Assembly (NCBI RefSeq): GCF_905171775.1
Contig: NC_053493.1
Location: 247,038,438-247,102,437, forward strand
DNA length: 64,000 nt
Source of the DNA: Rana temporaria
Taxonomy: Eukaryota > Chordata > Amphibia > Anura > Ranidae
Direction of reading: 5' to 3'
A model generated the notes under the pieces. That model worked only from the letters and a program-made list of their open reading frames with translations, did no database searches and had not been told where the DNA came from. The position numbers were made by a program, and so were the translations under genes. Below, one piece after another: positions 31,491 to 42,025 of this stretch; the first letter of the stretch is position 1; each line of letters begins with the position of its first letter.

Positions 31491-32129
31491 GAGAGCTTTA
31501 CGCCGGCGTATCAGTAGATACACCGTCGTAACTCTGAATCTAAGCCGTCGTATCTTTAAGCGTATTCTCAACATGAGATACACTTAAATCTAGCTAAGAT
31601 ACGACGGCCTGCGCCGTCGTATCTTAGCTTTCTACTTAGGCCGGCCACTAGGGGCGTGTACGCTGATTTACGCCTAAAATGCGTAAATCAGCGAGATACG
31701 CCTATTCACGAACGTACGCTTGCCCATGCAAAGTATGGACGTCGGAACAAGCGTATCTTTTTACGTTGTTTGCGTAAGTCATACGCGAATACGGCTGTGC
31801 GTAAGTTACGTTCACGTCGTAGGCAGTGTTCAACATATCTTAGGCATTCTATCTGACGCATGCGCACTGGGATATGTCCACGGACGGCCCATGCGCCGTT
31901 CGTAAAAAACGTCAATCACGTCGGGTCACGGTTCATTTGCATAAAACACGCCCACCTCTTCACAATTTGAATTAGGCGCGCTTACGCAGGCCCATTTACG
32001 GTACGCCGCCGTAACTTAGGGCGCAAGTGCTTTGTGAATACAGCACTTGCCTCTCTGACTTACAGTGGCGTAGAGTATATGCGATACGCTACGCCTGCAC
32101 AAAGTTAAGCCAGTCTTTCTGAATCTGGC
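31491..32129. mobile_element. MITE with GCCAGATTCAGA tips, copy 2
   Basis: Left tip GCCAGATTCAGAGAGCTTTA; right tip TTTCTGAATCTGGC; outer TTA and TAA bases. The interior contains CTAAGATACGACGGCC and its complement GCCGTCGTATCTTAG (31594-31628). GCGTA/TACGC words are frequent. Non-coding. Confidence 0.88.
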
Positions 32130-33220
32130 TAAATATCTATGTTGTAGCTATTCAAACTGAATATGTTTTGAATGGCAAGCTACCCTAAGCATAAAGAGAG
32201 GGACTTGATAGTCCCATTCAAATGCTGGGCTACTGGTTGAGAACATATGGTCGTCTGTATCATTATTTATAAGCTTTTCAAAATCAGTTTTTCATCATAA
32301 GTGGTGGATATTTAGAACAGCTAATCAATTTTTTATTTATTTTTTATGAACCATACCCACACAGCAAAACTGAGCAATGTTTCAGAATGAATTGCCAAGA
32401 CATTTTCTGCCGAATGTTTGTGCTTACAAGCACACAGTTTGTACACAAGCAGAGCCTAGGGAGGTGATCATGTATGAAGTGTACAATATTACAACAGAAC
32501 TTTACTCAGACCTCCTGAAACCGCCATCATTTCATCCAAAAGGTGACTAATGTCTCTCTAGTCTCACTACAGCTGCCTTGCACCCTGAGCATGTTGTTGC
32601 CCTGATTCAGATTGAAATATGACTGTTTTAGTTGGCAGGTAATAAGCTATCTTTAAAACTAATGCTAATAAAATCAAGTGGCGTTTGCTGAATATACCGT
32701 AAGCAAAGTAGAATGACACTTGGCATGTTTTTCCTGGCAGGTCATACTTACTAAAGGATGTTCGGGTGGAGACGGACATAATGAAGTGTAAACTAGAGAC
32801 ATAAGTTTCAGCAGGAAAAAACATGATTTGTATTAAAGGGAAACCAATTAACTTGATCTAGAATTTTATGATCGTGTTAGGCAAAAAACTAAAAGGAGAT
32901 TTGTGTTTATACATTACAGCACTTTGCTTGTTATTGTTTGCCTTAATAATTCCACACAATTCAGATAAAAAAGAAATGTGTGTATCAATTAGGAATGAGA
33001 AAATGTTCCAGTGTTTGTGGGCTGTTTGCTGAACGCACCATAAAGTCTGAAAATCGTGAACCACGGAGAAATCAACCAATGCCAAAACATTTTTTTTTTA
33101 AATACTTTACGGCAGGGTGAGGGTCCGCTTTTTTATGTGACTTTGAGGGTAACATGAAATTAGTACTAATCAAATGACAATCCGAGCTGCTGAAAACACA
33201 CCAATGTGTTGCCACATAAA
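32130..33220. other. Intronic sequence, no recognised feature
   Basis: AT-rich non-coding sequence; no tips, tandem repeats or conserved frames were seen. Confidence 0.5.
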
Positions 33221-33423
33221 GCAAACGGATAACAAATAGAATGTTTGGACAGCCGCACTCCAGTAAAAAAATTCCTTAAATGTCTTTTATTTGGTAAAAT
33301 AAAATACACTACAATCCACAGCAAACGGGAAATCAGGACACGCAGCTGACGTTTCGCACTGATACATTTAAGGATTTTTTTCCGGGAGTGTGGCTGTTCA
33401 AACATTCTATTTGTTATTTGCTA
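33221..33423. repeat. Large inverted repeat with 60-bp arms
   Basis: Arms 33221-33282 and 33365-33423 pair imperfectly (AACAAATAGAATGTTTGGAC with GTTCAAACATTCTATTTGTT, and ATTCCTTAAATG with CATTTAAGGAT). The loop holds CACGCAGCTGACGTTTCGCA. No target duplication is clear. Confidence 0.75.
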
Positions 33424-33985
33424 TATGCATTGCCAGCACCCGTGGTCTTTAGAAGGAGACTGATTAGCCAAGTATATCCATCTGGAGTGGTCAGTTCCCT
33501 TTTCCCCATAAAGCAAACGGAACTGAAAATTGGTGCTGCGCTGCTGCAACAACTACATAAAGTGAAAGATGATGATAAAGGTAGAAACCAAATCAGCAAT
33601 CAGATGCTTAAGAGCAAACAACCACCAAAGTATCTAACACATATGATGAGAAAATTAGGAAATAGATTAAGGACATCTCATAATAAGCTAGGTAACAAAA
33701 AAGTAAACACCCTCCAGCCCACCAAACCCACATATCGTGGCATAAATCTTGAAAATTTGATGTATAACATCAAATCTAAAATAAATGGGTTTTATTCATA
33801 TATTGCAAACATTCACAATATAGAGAACATAAAACAAATAACAAATGTAAATACCCCACTGGGTTACTAACCCAAAAATTGTCCAAAACCCCAAAAAACA
33901 CAGACAAAAGAACAGAACATTGATAACGTGATGAGATGTAGTCCAATTAAGTGTTTAAACTTCAAAGAGGTCCACCAATCTTTAA
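33424..33985. other. Intronic; unassigned open frame
   Basis: A 160-residue plus frame (33388-33870) covers this stretch and part of the inverted repeat. It contains KQPPKYLTHMMRKLGNRLRT but no recognised domain. It may be coincidental or decayed retroelement sequence. Confidence 0.3.
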
Positions 33986-34468
33986 AGCGGAGGTCCACCC
34001 TAAAAAAAAAAAAAAAAAAGCCAAAAGGCTACAAAAAGATGTATTTTTATTTTTTTATACTTACCAGAAATGGCTGTTGCTAGGCAGATCGTCCTAATCT
34101 GCCACTTCCTCTTCCGCGGTGGTCTTCGCTCTTTTCCTCCTCGCGCTGCCTCTTGGGAAATGGGGAGCGGTGTCTTCTGGGACCTTGTGTGCGCCCCAGG
34201 AGACAGCCGCCCATTCACAAAGTGCCGCACGACTCGCGCATGTGCAGTAGGAAACGGGCAGTGAAGACGCAAGGCTTCACTGCCTGTTTACCTTAGTGAG
34301 GATGGCGGCGCCAGGGACCCGGTCTGAGGGACGGCTCGGCCTTGGGCGCCCGATATCGCAGGCAACCTGGACAGGTAAGTGTGCTTATTAAAAGTCAGCC
34401 GATACAGTGTTTGTAGCGGCTGACTTTTATTTTTATTTTATTTATTTTTTACCGCCGGACCTCCGCTT
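33986..34468. mobile_element. TTAA-type MITE with AGCGGAG tips, copy B
   Basis: Left tip AGCGGAGGTCCACCCTAAAA after TTAA (33982-33985). Right tip GCCGGACCTCCGCTT before TTAT (one base off TTAA). The interior has AAAAGTCAGCCGATACAG and GTAGCGGCTGACTTTTATTT near the right end, matching copy A at 13415. Confidence 0.85.
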
Positions 34469-35452
34469 TTATAGTCCTTAAATGGATACACGAGTGAATC
34501 TTGGAATACATTTCTCCACGCGTTCCACCACCATCAGGCATGCATACTCACCTTGTCAACTGACCCATAAGTTATACAGGTCAATAAGCGCTCAATTGCA
34601 TCAGCTTCCAGGGTCACTCATTAGATTCCGCAAGTCCCCATAGGCACAAGGTGTATGTCCCCTTCAATATCTCGCTCGGGTAGATAAGTGCTCAAAAGAT
34701 AAGGAACAAGGAGCTTCCTGTAGTACAGTCTTTTTTTATTATCTCAATAAAAATACCACTCACATATGGTGTTATGGAACAGTAAAATTCTCCATGGGTA
34801 GCATCAGCAACACCATATTCTATCATCACATATTTTGCATGTGTACAATGAGCTAAAAATATTAAATAAAGCAACAACACTTTAATAATATTCATTTCAA
34901 CTTTTCTTAAGCAGAAGGCTTTTTCAGATAACTTTGGCTGCAACATCTCACTTTTTTTATCTGTGACAATAGGCCTTAATTGACTGTTGAACATAGAAGC
35001 AACAATGGATCTAAAAGGAAAATGTATTCTTCCAAAATAATAATTATAAAGCTAAAGCCCTCAACTTCATACATATTGGCTAATTGCAATACAGCTTCAT
35101 AGTAAAGTTTGTGAGCTTTTTTTTCCAGTACCACTTTGCATTCTTCTCCTCATGGGTGCATAGCAGTCATGTTTTTTAATTTTTCCTCCTTTCCATCCCG
35201 AATGGTGCATAGCAGCAGTGTGACATTTTCTTCTAACCCAAAAATCCCTAGAAGAAGCAGCATATATATCAATGTAAAGTGCAAGGTTGATGAGCTTACC
35301 CTTTGCACCCTTTGACAGTAGCCTCATCAAACTGAGAAAAGCCTTTGGAGGTATTGTAAGCCCCCCTACGGTATATAGATCACCTATACCTTTTATGATT
35401 ACATTGATTGAGAGAGAAAATGTGTCATGTATATTATGTTCTTTTTTTTCAG
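34469..35452. other. Intronic sequence, no recognised feature
   Basis: Phrases such as CACGCGTTCCACCACCATCA resemble repeat material, but no ends were found. The acceptor tract CTTTTTTTTCAG ends it. Confidence 0.5.
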
Positions 35453-35673
35453 GACTTAAATGTGCTATTGAGTTGGCAGAGCAGATATCGTCCTTCCCCC
35501 AGAAATGTATGCGTGCTGACAGAGCCTCTGCCTACTATAGTACCTTTGATGCTGCCAATTTTACAGATGCAATGCAGTACGAATTTGACAAAGGAGCAAA
35601 CGTTCTTGCTGAAGAGTCAGTGGCTGGAGCCAGAAGGTTCAGCGCGGGAGAAGGAAGGAAAGGAAAATTGTAG
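35453..35673 (+). CDS. Enoyl-CoA hydratase/isomerase family protein, last exon
   Basis: The exon begins with two bases that complete the codon left open by the exon ending at 15096, giving a glycine, then LKCAIELAEQISSFPQKCMR. It continues ADRASAYYSTFDAANFTDAM and ends VAGARRFSAGEGRKGKL before TAG. This is the C-terminal helical part of the crotonase fold, which packs in trimers. The FP..C.RADR.S.Y segment and the terminal ARRFSAGEGR tail match a crotonase subfamily also common in bacteria. No strong AATAAA follows closely; ATTAAA at 35928 is a weak poly-A candidate. The exact family member and substrate are not determined. Confidence 0.9.
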
Positions 35674-36338
35674 CTAAACCTGTGTCTATACTAGTAATGT
35701 TATATTGATGATGAATTGTAATTTGCTCAAGTACTGCACAGCAATTATGTATTCTGTTGTGCAAAGTTTTTTTTTTAATTATGTAGTATCTTTTTGAGTT
35801 TTCTTAAACCAATGTTGGACCCCATGCACTCGAATGGTGAGAAGCTGAAAATGTGGTCAATGTAAAATTCCTGGGCATTTTTTATGCACCTGGGGAGTTA
35901 CAGGTGCCGCATACGGCCTGCCATACAATTAAATGGCTATACACAACTGTACTCTTGAAAAAGATGATGTTTTAATGCATCAGCATCTACCAGCACATAC
36001 TAGTACAACACACTTTACTAAATGGGAAATTTACTTGTTCAGGAAATATATCGTACGTTCATGCATGGGAAAACACAGATTCACCAAAGTTTTGCTGTTT
36101 TACATAAGTATGGCCACGTACAAACAATTCACTTCTGTAGCAGGCTGTACATGGCACCTGCGGCTCCCTGGGCGTAGAAAATCACCCATAATTTCACGCT
36201 GGTCATAGTTTCAGCTTCTTTCTATCCATGTGCATGCGGCCTGCGTTTTATATTCATTATCATTCAAAAATGTGGGTTTTCTTCTACTTTTTATAATAAT
36301 CTTTAATTATTATTAAAAGAGTTTTTCACTTTCATTTA
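35674..36338 (+). other. Probable 3' untranslated and flanking sequence
   Basis: Non-coding sequence after the stop codon. The transcript end is not identified. Confidence 0.5.
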
Positions 36339-36425
36339 CCACTTCAGCCCCGGAAGATTTGGCTGCTTAATGACCAGGTCATTTTTTGCGATGTGAACAG
36401 TATAAAAGTGGTCAAGAAGGGGTTA
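36339..36425 (+). repeat. Short derivative of the CCACTTAAG repeat
   Basis: CCACTTCAGCCCCGGAAGAT and AATGACCAGGTCATTTTTTG match the left part of 29397, then jump to AAGGGGTTAAAG from the right part. It looks like an internal-deletion derivative. Confidence 0.6.
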
Positions 36426-36560
36426 AAGTACAAATAAAGGCAAAACCTTTTTTTGTGTGTAGAGTCGATTTGTATTGCTGTCTGTGTCCTCGTTAGAGAA
36501 GGGAAGGCCTGGAAAAAAAAATTGTATTTTACTTCTCAATGCAGTTCTACAAAAAGTTTT

Positions 36561-37250
36561 GGGCCAGATTCACAGCGGAGATACGACGGAGTATCTCAGA
36601 TACTCCGTCATATCTCTCAGAGTATCTATGCGACTGATTCATAGAATCAGTTACGCATAGATAGCCCTTAGATCCGACAGGTGTAATTGTTTTACACTGT
36701 CGGATCTTAAGATGCAATACCGCGGCCACCGCTGGGGGGAGTTCACGTCGTAAACCAGCATCGGGTAAGCAAATTAGGAGTTACGGCGATCCACGACAGT
36801 TTTTCGCGTTCGCTACGCCGCTGCTAGTCTAGTTTCCCGTCGCAAAGTTAGTTGTCGTTTTGGGTGCCTTAACTTTACACAGCACACGTATGTGCTGTAT
36901 AAAGTATGGGCGTCGTTCCCGCGTCGAAATTTAAAAATTCACGTAGTATGCGTAAGACGTCCGGGAATACGGAATTGCGATACGAACGTCGCCGTTCGAA
37001 AAAATGACGTCAGTTCGCGCAAAGCACGGCGGGAATTTTGAAACGGAGCATGCGCAGTAGGTCCGGCGCGGGAGCGTGCCTACTTTAAATAGCACCCGCC
37101 CATTTAAATTACGCGGGCTTACGCCGGAGACCGCCAGCGTAGGTTTTCATTGCAAGTGCTTTGTGAATCAGGCACTTGTGATGAAAACTTGCGGCGGTGT
37201 AATGTATCTACGATACGTTACGCCGCCGCTATTCTACATGAATCTGGCCC
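36561..37250. mobile_element. MITE with GGGCCAGATTCA tips, copy 3
   Basis: Left tip GGGCCAGATTCACAGCGGAG; right tip CTACATGAATCTGGCCC; TTT on both sides (36558-36560 and 37251-37253). Hairpins include GAGATACGACGGAGTATCTC and TGATTCATAGAATCA. It is the same subfamily as copy 5 at 57390, but inverted. Confidence 0.9.
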
Positions 37251-37459
37251 TTTGTTTTTAGACATACTTTAATGTACTATAAAGTGCTATAAATTTGATA
37301 ATGTTCAGCAATATCATTGCGTAAAGTAGTAGCAATTCTGCACCCTTCGTAACCAATAAAAAGCTTATGATTTCATACAGATACTAATATGAGTTGGTGT
37401 TTCAATATTTCATGCCATTTTTGGAAACATTTTATAACCTGAACATTATAATACTTTAA

Positions 37460-37975
37460 CCACTTGCCGACCAGTCGCCGTACTTATACTGCGGCAGGTT
37501 GGCTCTCCTGCGCGAACCGATGTACCTGTACAACGCTTCGTGCATTTGAGATTGCGGGCGCTCATTTGCACCTGCTGCACACTGTGGGATGGAGCCTGCG
37601 GGTCCAGTCGACTCAATGGTAGCTCGCGATCGCTGTATACAGAGGCAGAATGGGGATCTGCCATTGTAAACAAGGCACATCCCCGTTCTGACAGGGGACA
37701 TCTCAGAGATCTGCTGTTCCCAGTGATTTTGAACAGTTAGCTCTGTCATGTCCCATGTAGCCCATCCCCCATACAGTTAGAACACACTGAGGAAACACAT
37801 TTAACCCCTTGATCACCCCCTAGTGTTAACCCCTTCCCTGTCAGTGTCATTTATACAGTGATCAGTGCATTTTTTATTGCAGATCGCCGCCATTACCAGT
37901 AAAAACAATAAACCAATCAATGAAAGTTCCATAGTTTGTAGATGCGATAACTTTTGTGCAAACCAATCAATATTT
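37460..37975 (-). repeat. CCACTTAAG repeat family, reverse copy
   Basis: It begins CCACTTGCCGACCAGTCGCC after TTAA (37456-37459). On the reverse strand it has TCAGTGCATTTTTTATTGC, GATCGCCGCCATTACCAGTA and AACTTTTGTGCAAACCAATC, the mirror of 29760-29960. The distal end is truncated. Confidence 0.72.
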
Positions 37976-38002
37976 CAAGATTTTTTACAAATATGTGAAA
38001 AT

Positions 38003-38080
38003 TGAGTCAATACTTTGTAGAGCTACCTTTTACTGCAATTACAGCTGCAAGTCTTTTTGGGGATATCTCTACCAGCTACA
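38003..38080 (-). mobile_element. Small Tc1 fragment
   Basis: GAGTCAATACTTTGTAGAGC and ACTGCAATTACAGCTGCAAG match 9239-9310, the C-terminal end of the transposase gene of that Tc1 family. Only about 80 bp remain. Confidence 0.8.
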
Positions 38081-38299
38081 CAGGTACAATATATACTGTA
38101 TATCAGGGCTCAAATTTCAAGTCCTGAGCTACTAGCCAGGCCTCAAGGGTTACTCGCCACCAGTTGCCCCGCTCAACACCTACCATGCCCCGCACCTAAA
38201 CACACCCTCATAAATTATTTCATGAAATGACACTTAAATGTTTTATGCAGAACTAAGTTATAAAAAAAATATTAACAACAACTTTATCCTTGCCCAAAA

Positions 38300-38398
38300 A
38301 TGCAGCCTGCCTGTGTCCACCAATGCAGCCTGTCCGTGTCTACCAATGCAGCCTGTGTCCCCAATGCAGCCATGTGTCCCCAATGCAGCCTACCTGTG
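38300..38398. repeat. Minisatellite, 17-26-bp units
   Basis: About five variants of AATGCAGCCTGTCCGTGTC follow one another (CCACCAATGCAGCC, CTACCAATGCAGCC, CCCCAATGCAGCC). It lies inside the hAT-type element. Confidence 0.8.
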
Positions 38399-38401
38399 CA
38401 G

Positions 38402-38718
38402 CGGAAGAGAGAGGAGAGCTGCCACCGCCTGGTTGATCAGAGCGTGGGGAACATAACAGCTTTCATTTCAATAGCTGTGTGTTCCCTGCCGTGTGCCATC
38501 ATATATAGCCCCTCCCCCTTATCCGGGCACTTTGATAGACAGATCACCCATCCAATCCTGGGACAGGTGATCTATCTATCAAAGTGCCCAGACAAGGGGG
38601 AGGGGCTGTGTATGACGGGACACGGCAGGGAACACACAGCTATTGAAATGAAAGCTGTTATGTTCCCCGCACTCTGATCAACCAGGCAGTAGTGGTCGCT
38701 TCTCTCCTCTCTCTTCCC
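38402..38718. repeat. Near-perfect palindrome, arms about 150 bp
   Basis: The left arm from GGTTGATCAGAGCGTGGGGA pairs with the right arm ending CCCCGCACTCTGATCAACC. TTTCATTTCAATAGCTGTGT pairs with ACACAGCTATTGAAATGAAA, and GCACTTTGATAGACAGATCA with GATCTATCTATCAAAGTGC. The loop is only a few tens of bases. High arm identity implies a recent origin or gene conversion. Confidence 0.9.
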
Positions 38719-38981
38719 CTAAGATCACTCCCATAAAACCTAGGCTGCCCCCAGTCCCAGGCTCACACTCGCCAGCCTTCAAAATCCACTCGCAAAGGCG
38801 AGTGGAATTTTTGAGGGCTGCAGTATGTGATAGTAATAGTAGCATACTGTGTATATGTTTTCCTAGAGTTCTACTTTAGTGGTACTAAAATGAAAGGATG
38901 TATGTTACACCTGACAACAACATGATGTAAACTGACTTTTTCTACAGTAAATCTAGACACAGGAGTCAATATACGGTTTAA

Positions 38982-39869
38982 CCTCCTTGGCGGTATCCCC
39001 GAGTGTGACTCTGGGTGGTTTTTCCATGCTAGGATCGGTATCCCCGAGTCACGCTCGGGGTAGATGTGCAGAGCGTGCAGCGGCGCGGCTTACCTTCTCG
39101 CTGAATCCACAGGCTTGGTTTACTTACCTTGTCCCTGGATCCAGTGATGCATCCTCGCTGTGTGAGCGAGTGGGTCTTCGCTCGATTCACAGTGTCCCTG
39201 TGTGCCGCCGATCTCCGTTCCCTGCGGCGTTACGACGCACGGGGGCGGAGAACGGCGCCAGATTCAAAAAAGTAGATCAACACATTACATACAATATACT
39301 GTAATCTTATAGATTACAGTACTGTATGTAAAAAATACACACACCCCTTGTCCCTAGTGGTCTGCCCAGTGCCCAACATGTTCTTTTATATAATAAAGAC
39401 TGTTCTTTCTGCCTGCAAACTGTAGATTGTCCATAGCAACCAAAAGTGTCCCTTTATGTCAAAAATGGTTTTAGACCAGCTAGAAAACAGCGATAATAAA
39501 TTATAATCACTTGCATAATTGAGCGATAGCGATTTGTGGGGAAATTCGTCATAAAAAAATAAAAGTAATGACAGCGACAATTCTGCAACTGAGCAAATTT
39601 CAGTGATTTTGAGTTGATTACATTATTGAATAATTTGTATTATAATTATATTATTATTTGTTATAATTGTTTATAATTATTTATTATATTATAATTTTGT
39701 TTTTAAAAAAAATTCATACCCGGGATGCCTACTAGACCCTTGTTTGGTCAGATTTAAATGAGTAATTCCTAAGAATTGCAGGCCTACAGTATAAAACGCC
39801 AAATTTCCTTGCAAATAATTGTACCGCTTTTGGTACGTAATTCCAGACAGAATCTTACCGTCAGGGAGG
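38982..39869. mobile_element. piggyBac-like non-autonomous element (TTAA)
   Basis: Tips CCTCCTTGGCGGTA and TACCGTCAGGGAGG are inverted repeats, with TTAA at 38978-38981 and 39870-39873. Near the left end GGTATCCCCGAGTGTGACTC and GTATCCCCGAGTCACGCTCG repeat. The C-rich tips and TTAA duplication fit piggyBac. It has no transposase. Confidence 0.85.
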
Positions 39870-40111
39870 TTAAAGATCTTATGTGTTTTTTCCATAACTT
39901 TAACACAGTTCTTTTATTTACTTTCTATCAAGTCAAATCATGCCTTACCTAACAAATGTGTTTCCATTTCTTTTTTTGTCATATTTAGAACCTAAGTGAA
40001 TATAAATTTCATGTTGTGTTATCGAAATGTTTTTTGAACAGGCTGTAACACACTGCAATAAAAGGGAGATCGTTCTGTGTATGACGGCATGCTAAGGCTT
40101 CGATTGGATTC

Positions 40112-40371
40112 ATTTACTAAAGGCAAATAGACTGTGCAGTTGCACTATACTAGTGCAGTTGCACCAAGACTTAGTAAATGAGGTAAAGCTTCACTTTGCA
40201 AAGAATAACCAATCATGTGCAAGGAAAATAAAAAAATAGCATTTTGACTTGCACATGATTGGATCATGGAAGTCAATAGAGCTTCTGCTCATTTACTACG
40301 CTCTGGAGCAACTGCTCTTGCAAGTGCAATTGCACTTTGCAAATAGCACAGTCTGTTTGCCTTTAGTAAAT
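40112..40371. mobile_element. Palindromic MITE with ATTTACTAAAGGCAAAT tips
   Basis: ATTTACTAAAGGCAAATAGA pairs with TGTTTGCCTTTAGTAAAT. AACCAATCATGTGCAAGG pairs with CTTGCACATGATTGGAT, so almost the whole 260 bp is a hairpin. Same family as 11377. Confidence 0.87.
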
Positions 40372-40919
40372 AAACCACAATGTCTCAGTAGGGGTATTCC
40401 TCTACCTTCCTTGTTTGTATGGATGAATTTACTTTTAATAAATCTTCACTTTTATAAAACATTATTTATTGCAAAACTATCATGAAGTCGAAATTTAATG
40501 CAATCCTTGTTATTTATGAGAAATATATTAATTATTTTCAGAAAAAAAAGTCACATGACACTTAACGATAAATGTTAGTGAATGAATCCCACTTTCCCTT
40601 TCTCGTTTTATTTAAAAAAAATTCTGGTTGTATATATTGTTAAAATAATTTTTTTCTTGGTATACAGTTGACTGATTTGTATGTTGCTCCATTACCATAG
40701 TTACAATTGTAAGGTGAATGTAAAAAAGAAACCACTGGAAAACACAGATCGTTTCAAAATCACCATTGTTCATATTATATTTTTTTAGACAAATTTAGGT
40801 TGTAAAGACTTTGAGTGTTGCTATGAGCAATTGAAATATAAGTCTTTCTGGGTTATTCAGTATTCCGGAGATAGACAAGATTTGCTAGATATTTCTGAGG
40901 AAAAAAAGTGTCAATTTAA
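40372..40919. other. No recognised feature
   Basis: AT-rich intergenic sequence without coding frames or repeat tips. Confidence 0.5.
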
Positions 40920-41133
40920 GGCCTCATACACACAATCAGAATTTCCGATGGAAAAAATCTGACTGACTTTTTCCAACGGAAATTCCGACCGTGTGTATGC
41001 CCCATCGGAGAAATTCCATCGGAAAAATCAGATGAATGTCATCGGAGATTACATAGAGAACATGTTCTCTTTTCCTCCGATGGACTTCCGATGTGAATTT
41101 GTTCAGACAAATGTCCAATCGTGTGTACAGGGC
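40920..41133. mobile_element. Palindromic MITE of the GTACACACG family, copy 7
   Basis: Left tip GGCCTCATACACACAATC; right tip GATTGGACATTTG-type arm then TCGTGTGTACAGGGC. TAA lies to the left (40917-40919) and ATAA to the right. The arms use TTTCCGATGGAAA/TCCATCGGA words, unlike other copies, yet GAGAACATGTTCTC is present at 41056-41069. Confidence 0.85.
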
Positions 41134-41510
41134 ATAAGTGGGCATTCATCCTTTGGAGTAACTCAGGTCAAGCATTTTCTGTATTTTTCGAGATTGTCAG
41201 AACATCCATAAGATTTCTCAAATCACTTAGTTCATAATGTGTAATATGTATTCAGTTACCATTTTTTTAAGGGTATCCTCCAATCAAAATTGAAAGTTAA
41301 ATATTGAGAGCATTAGTATTATACAAGTCTAATCCAGTCCCATTTGTCAATAGTGATGTGAGAACCCCTGCTTGGGACATATGCAAGAAAGTCCAAAACA
41401 CACCCCCCCGCAGGCTTCTTTCTGTCTTGAAAAATGAAAAATAAGCAAAGCATATCCTTTAGTGTGTACTTGGCTCAACCAAGCACATGGTGTGATTTCT
41501 GTCTCCTCTC
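41134..41510. other. No recognised feature
   Basis: Non-coding; a minus frame over 41347-41652 has no recognisable domain. Confidence 0.45.
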
Positions 41511-41514
41511 TTAA

Positions 41515-42025
41515 CCGCTTCAACCCCGGAACATTTCGCTGGCCAAAATCCTGGCCACTTTCTGCTATTCGGCACTGCGACGCTTTAACACGTGCGACGT
41601 GACTCCCAAACAAAATTGACATCCTTTTTTTCCCGCTTTCTTTTGGTGGCATTTGATCACCTCTGCGGTTTGATTTTTTTGTGCTATAAACAAAAATAGA
41701 GCGACATTATGGCGGACACATCGGACACTTTTGACACCATTTTGGGACCATTGTAATTTTTACAGTGATCAGTGCTACAAAAATGCACTGATTACTATGA
41801 AAATTACACTGGCAGTGAAGGGGTTAACCACTAGGTGGCACTAAAGGGGTTAAGTGTGACCTAGGGAGTGATTCTTACTATAGGGGGCGTGGCTACCAGT
41901 GACAAGTCACTGATCACCGATCACGGAAACAGTGAGATCAGTGACACGTCACTAGGCAGAACAGGGGAATGCCTTGTTTACAAAGGCATCCCCCTGTTCT
42001 GCCTTTGCCGACCGCAATCGCGTTC
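41515..42025 (+). repeat. CCACTTAAG repeat family, internally deleted copy
   Basis: It starts CCGCTTCAACCCCGGAACAT after TTAA (41511-41514). It matches the left part of 29397, then jumps at CAAAAATAGAGCG to GACATTATGGCGGACAC. The right part has CAGAACAGGGGAATGCCTTG and its inverted partner CAAAGGCATCCCCCTGTTCTG. Confidence 0.75.

Larger units (their letters stand above)
15097..35452 (+). other. 20.4 kb intron of the crotonase-like gene
   Basis: The donor GTTGGT at 15097 and the acceptor CTTTTTTTTCAG at 35441-35452 bound an interval whose flanking exons fit in phase and in conserved protein order. Most of the recognised content is transposons, listed separately. A small intervening exon cannot be excluded, but protein continuity leaves no need for one. 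Confidence 0.78.
38104..38820. mobile_element. hAT-type non-autonomous element with giant palindrome
   Basis: Tips CAGGGCTCAAATTTC and GGAATTTTTGAGGGCTG are inverted repeats. The flanking octamers CTGTATAT and CAGTATGT agree at six of eight positions, a likely decayed 8-bp duplication. Inside are a tandem array (38300-38398) and a palindrome (38402-38718). No transposase is encoded. Confidence 0.8.

Noticed and set aside
33388..33870. 160-residue frame as a host gene
   Set aside because: It has no recognised domain, overlaps an inverted repeat and lies within the intron of the crotonase-like gene.
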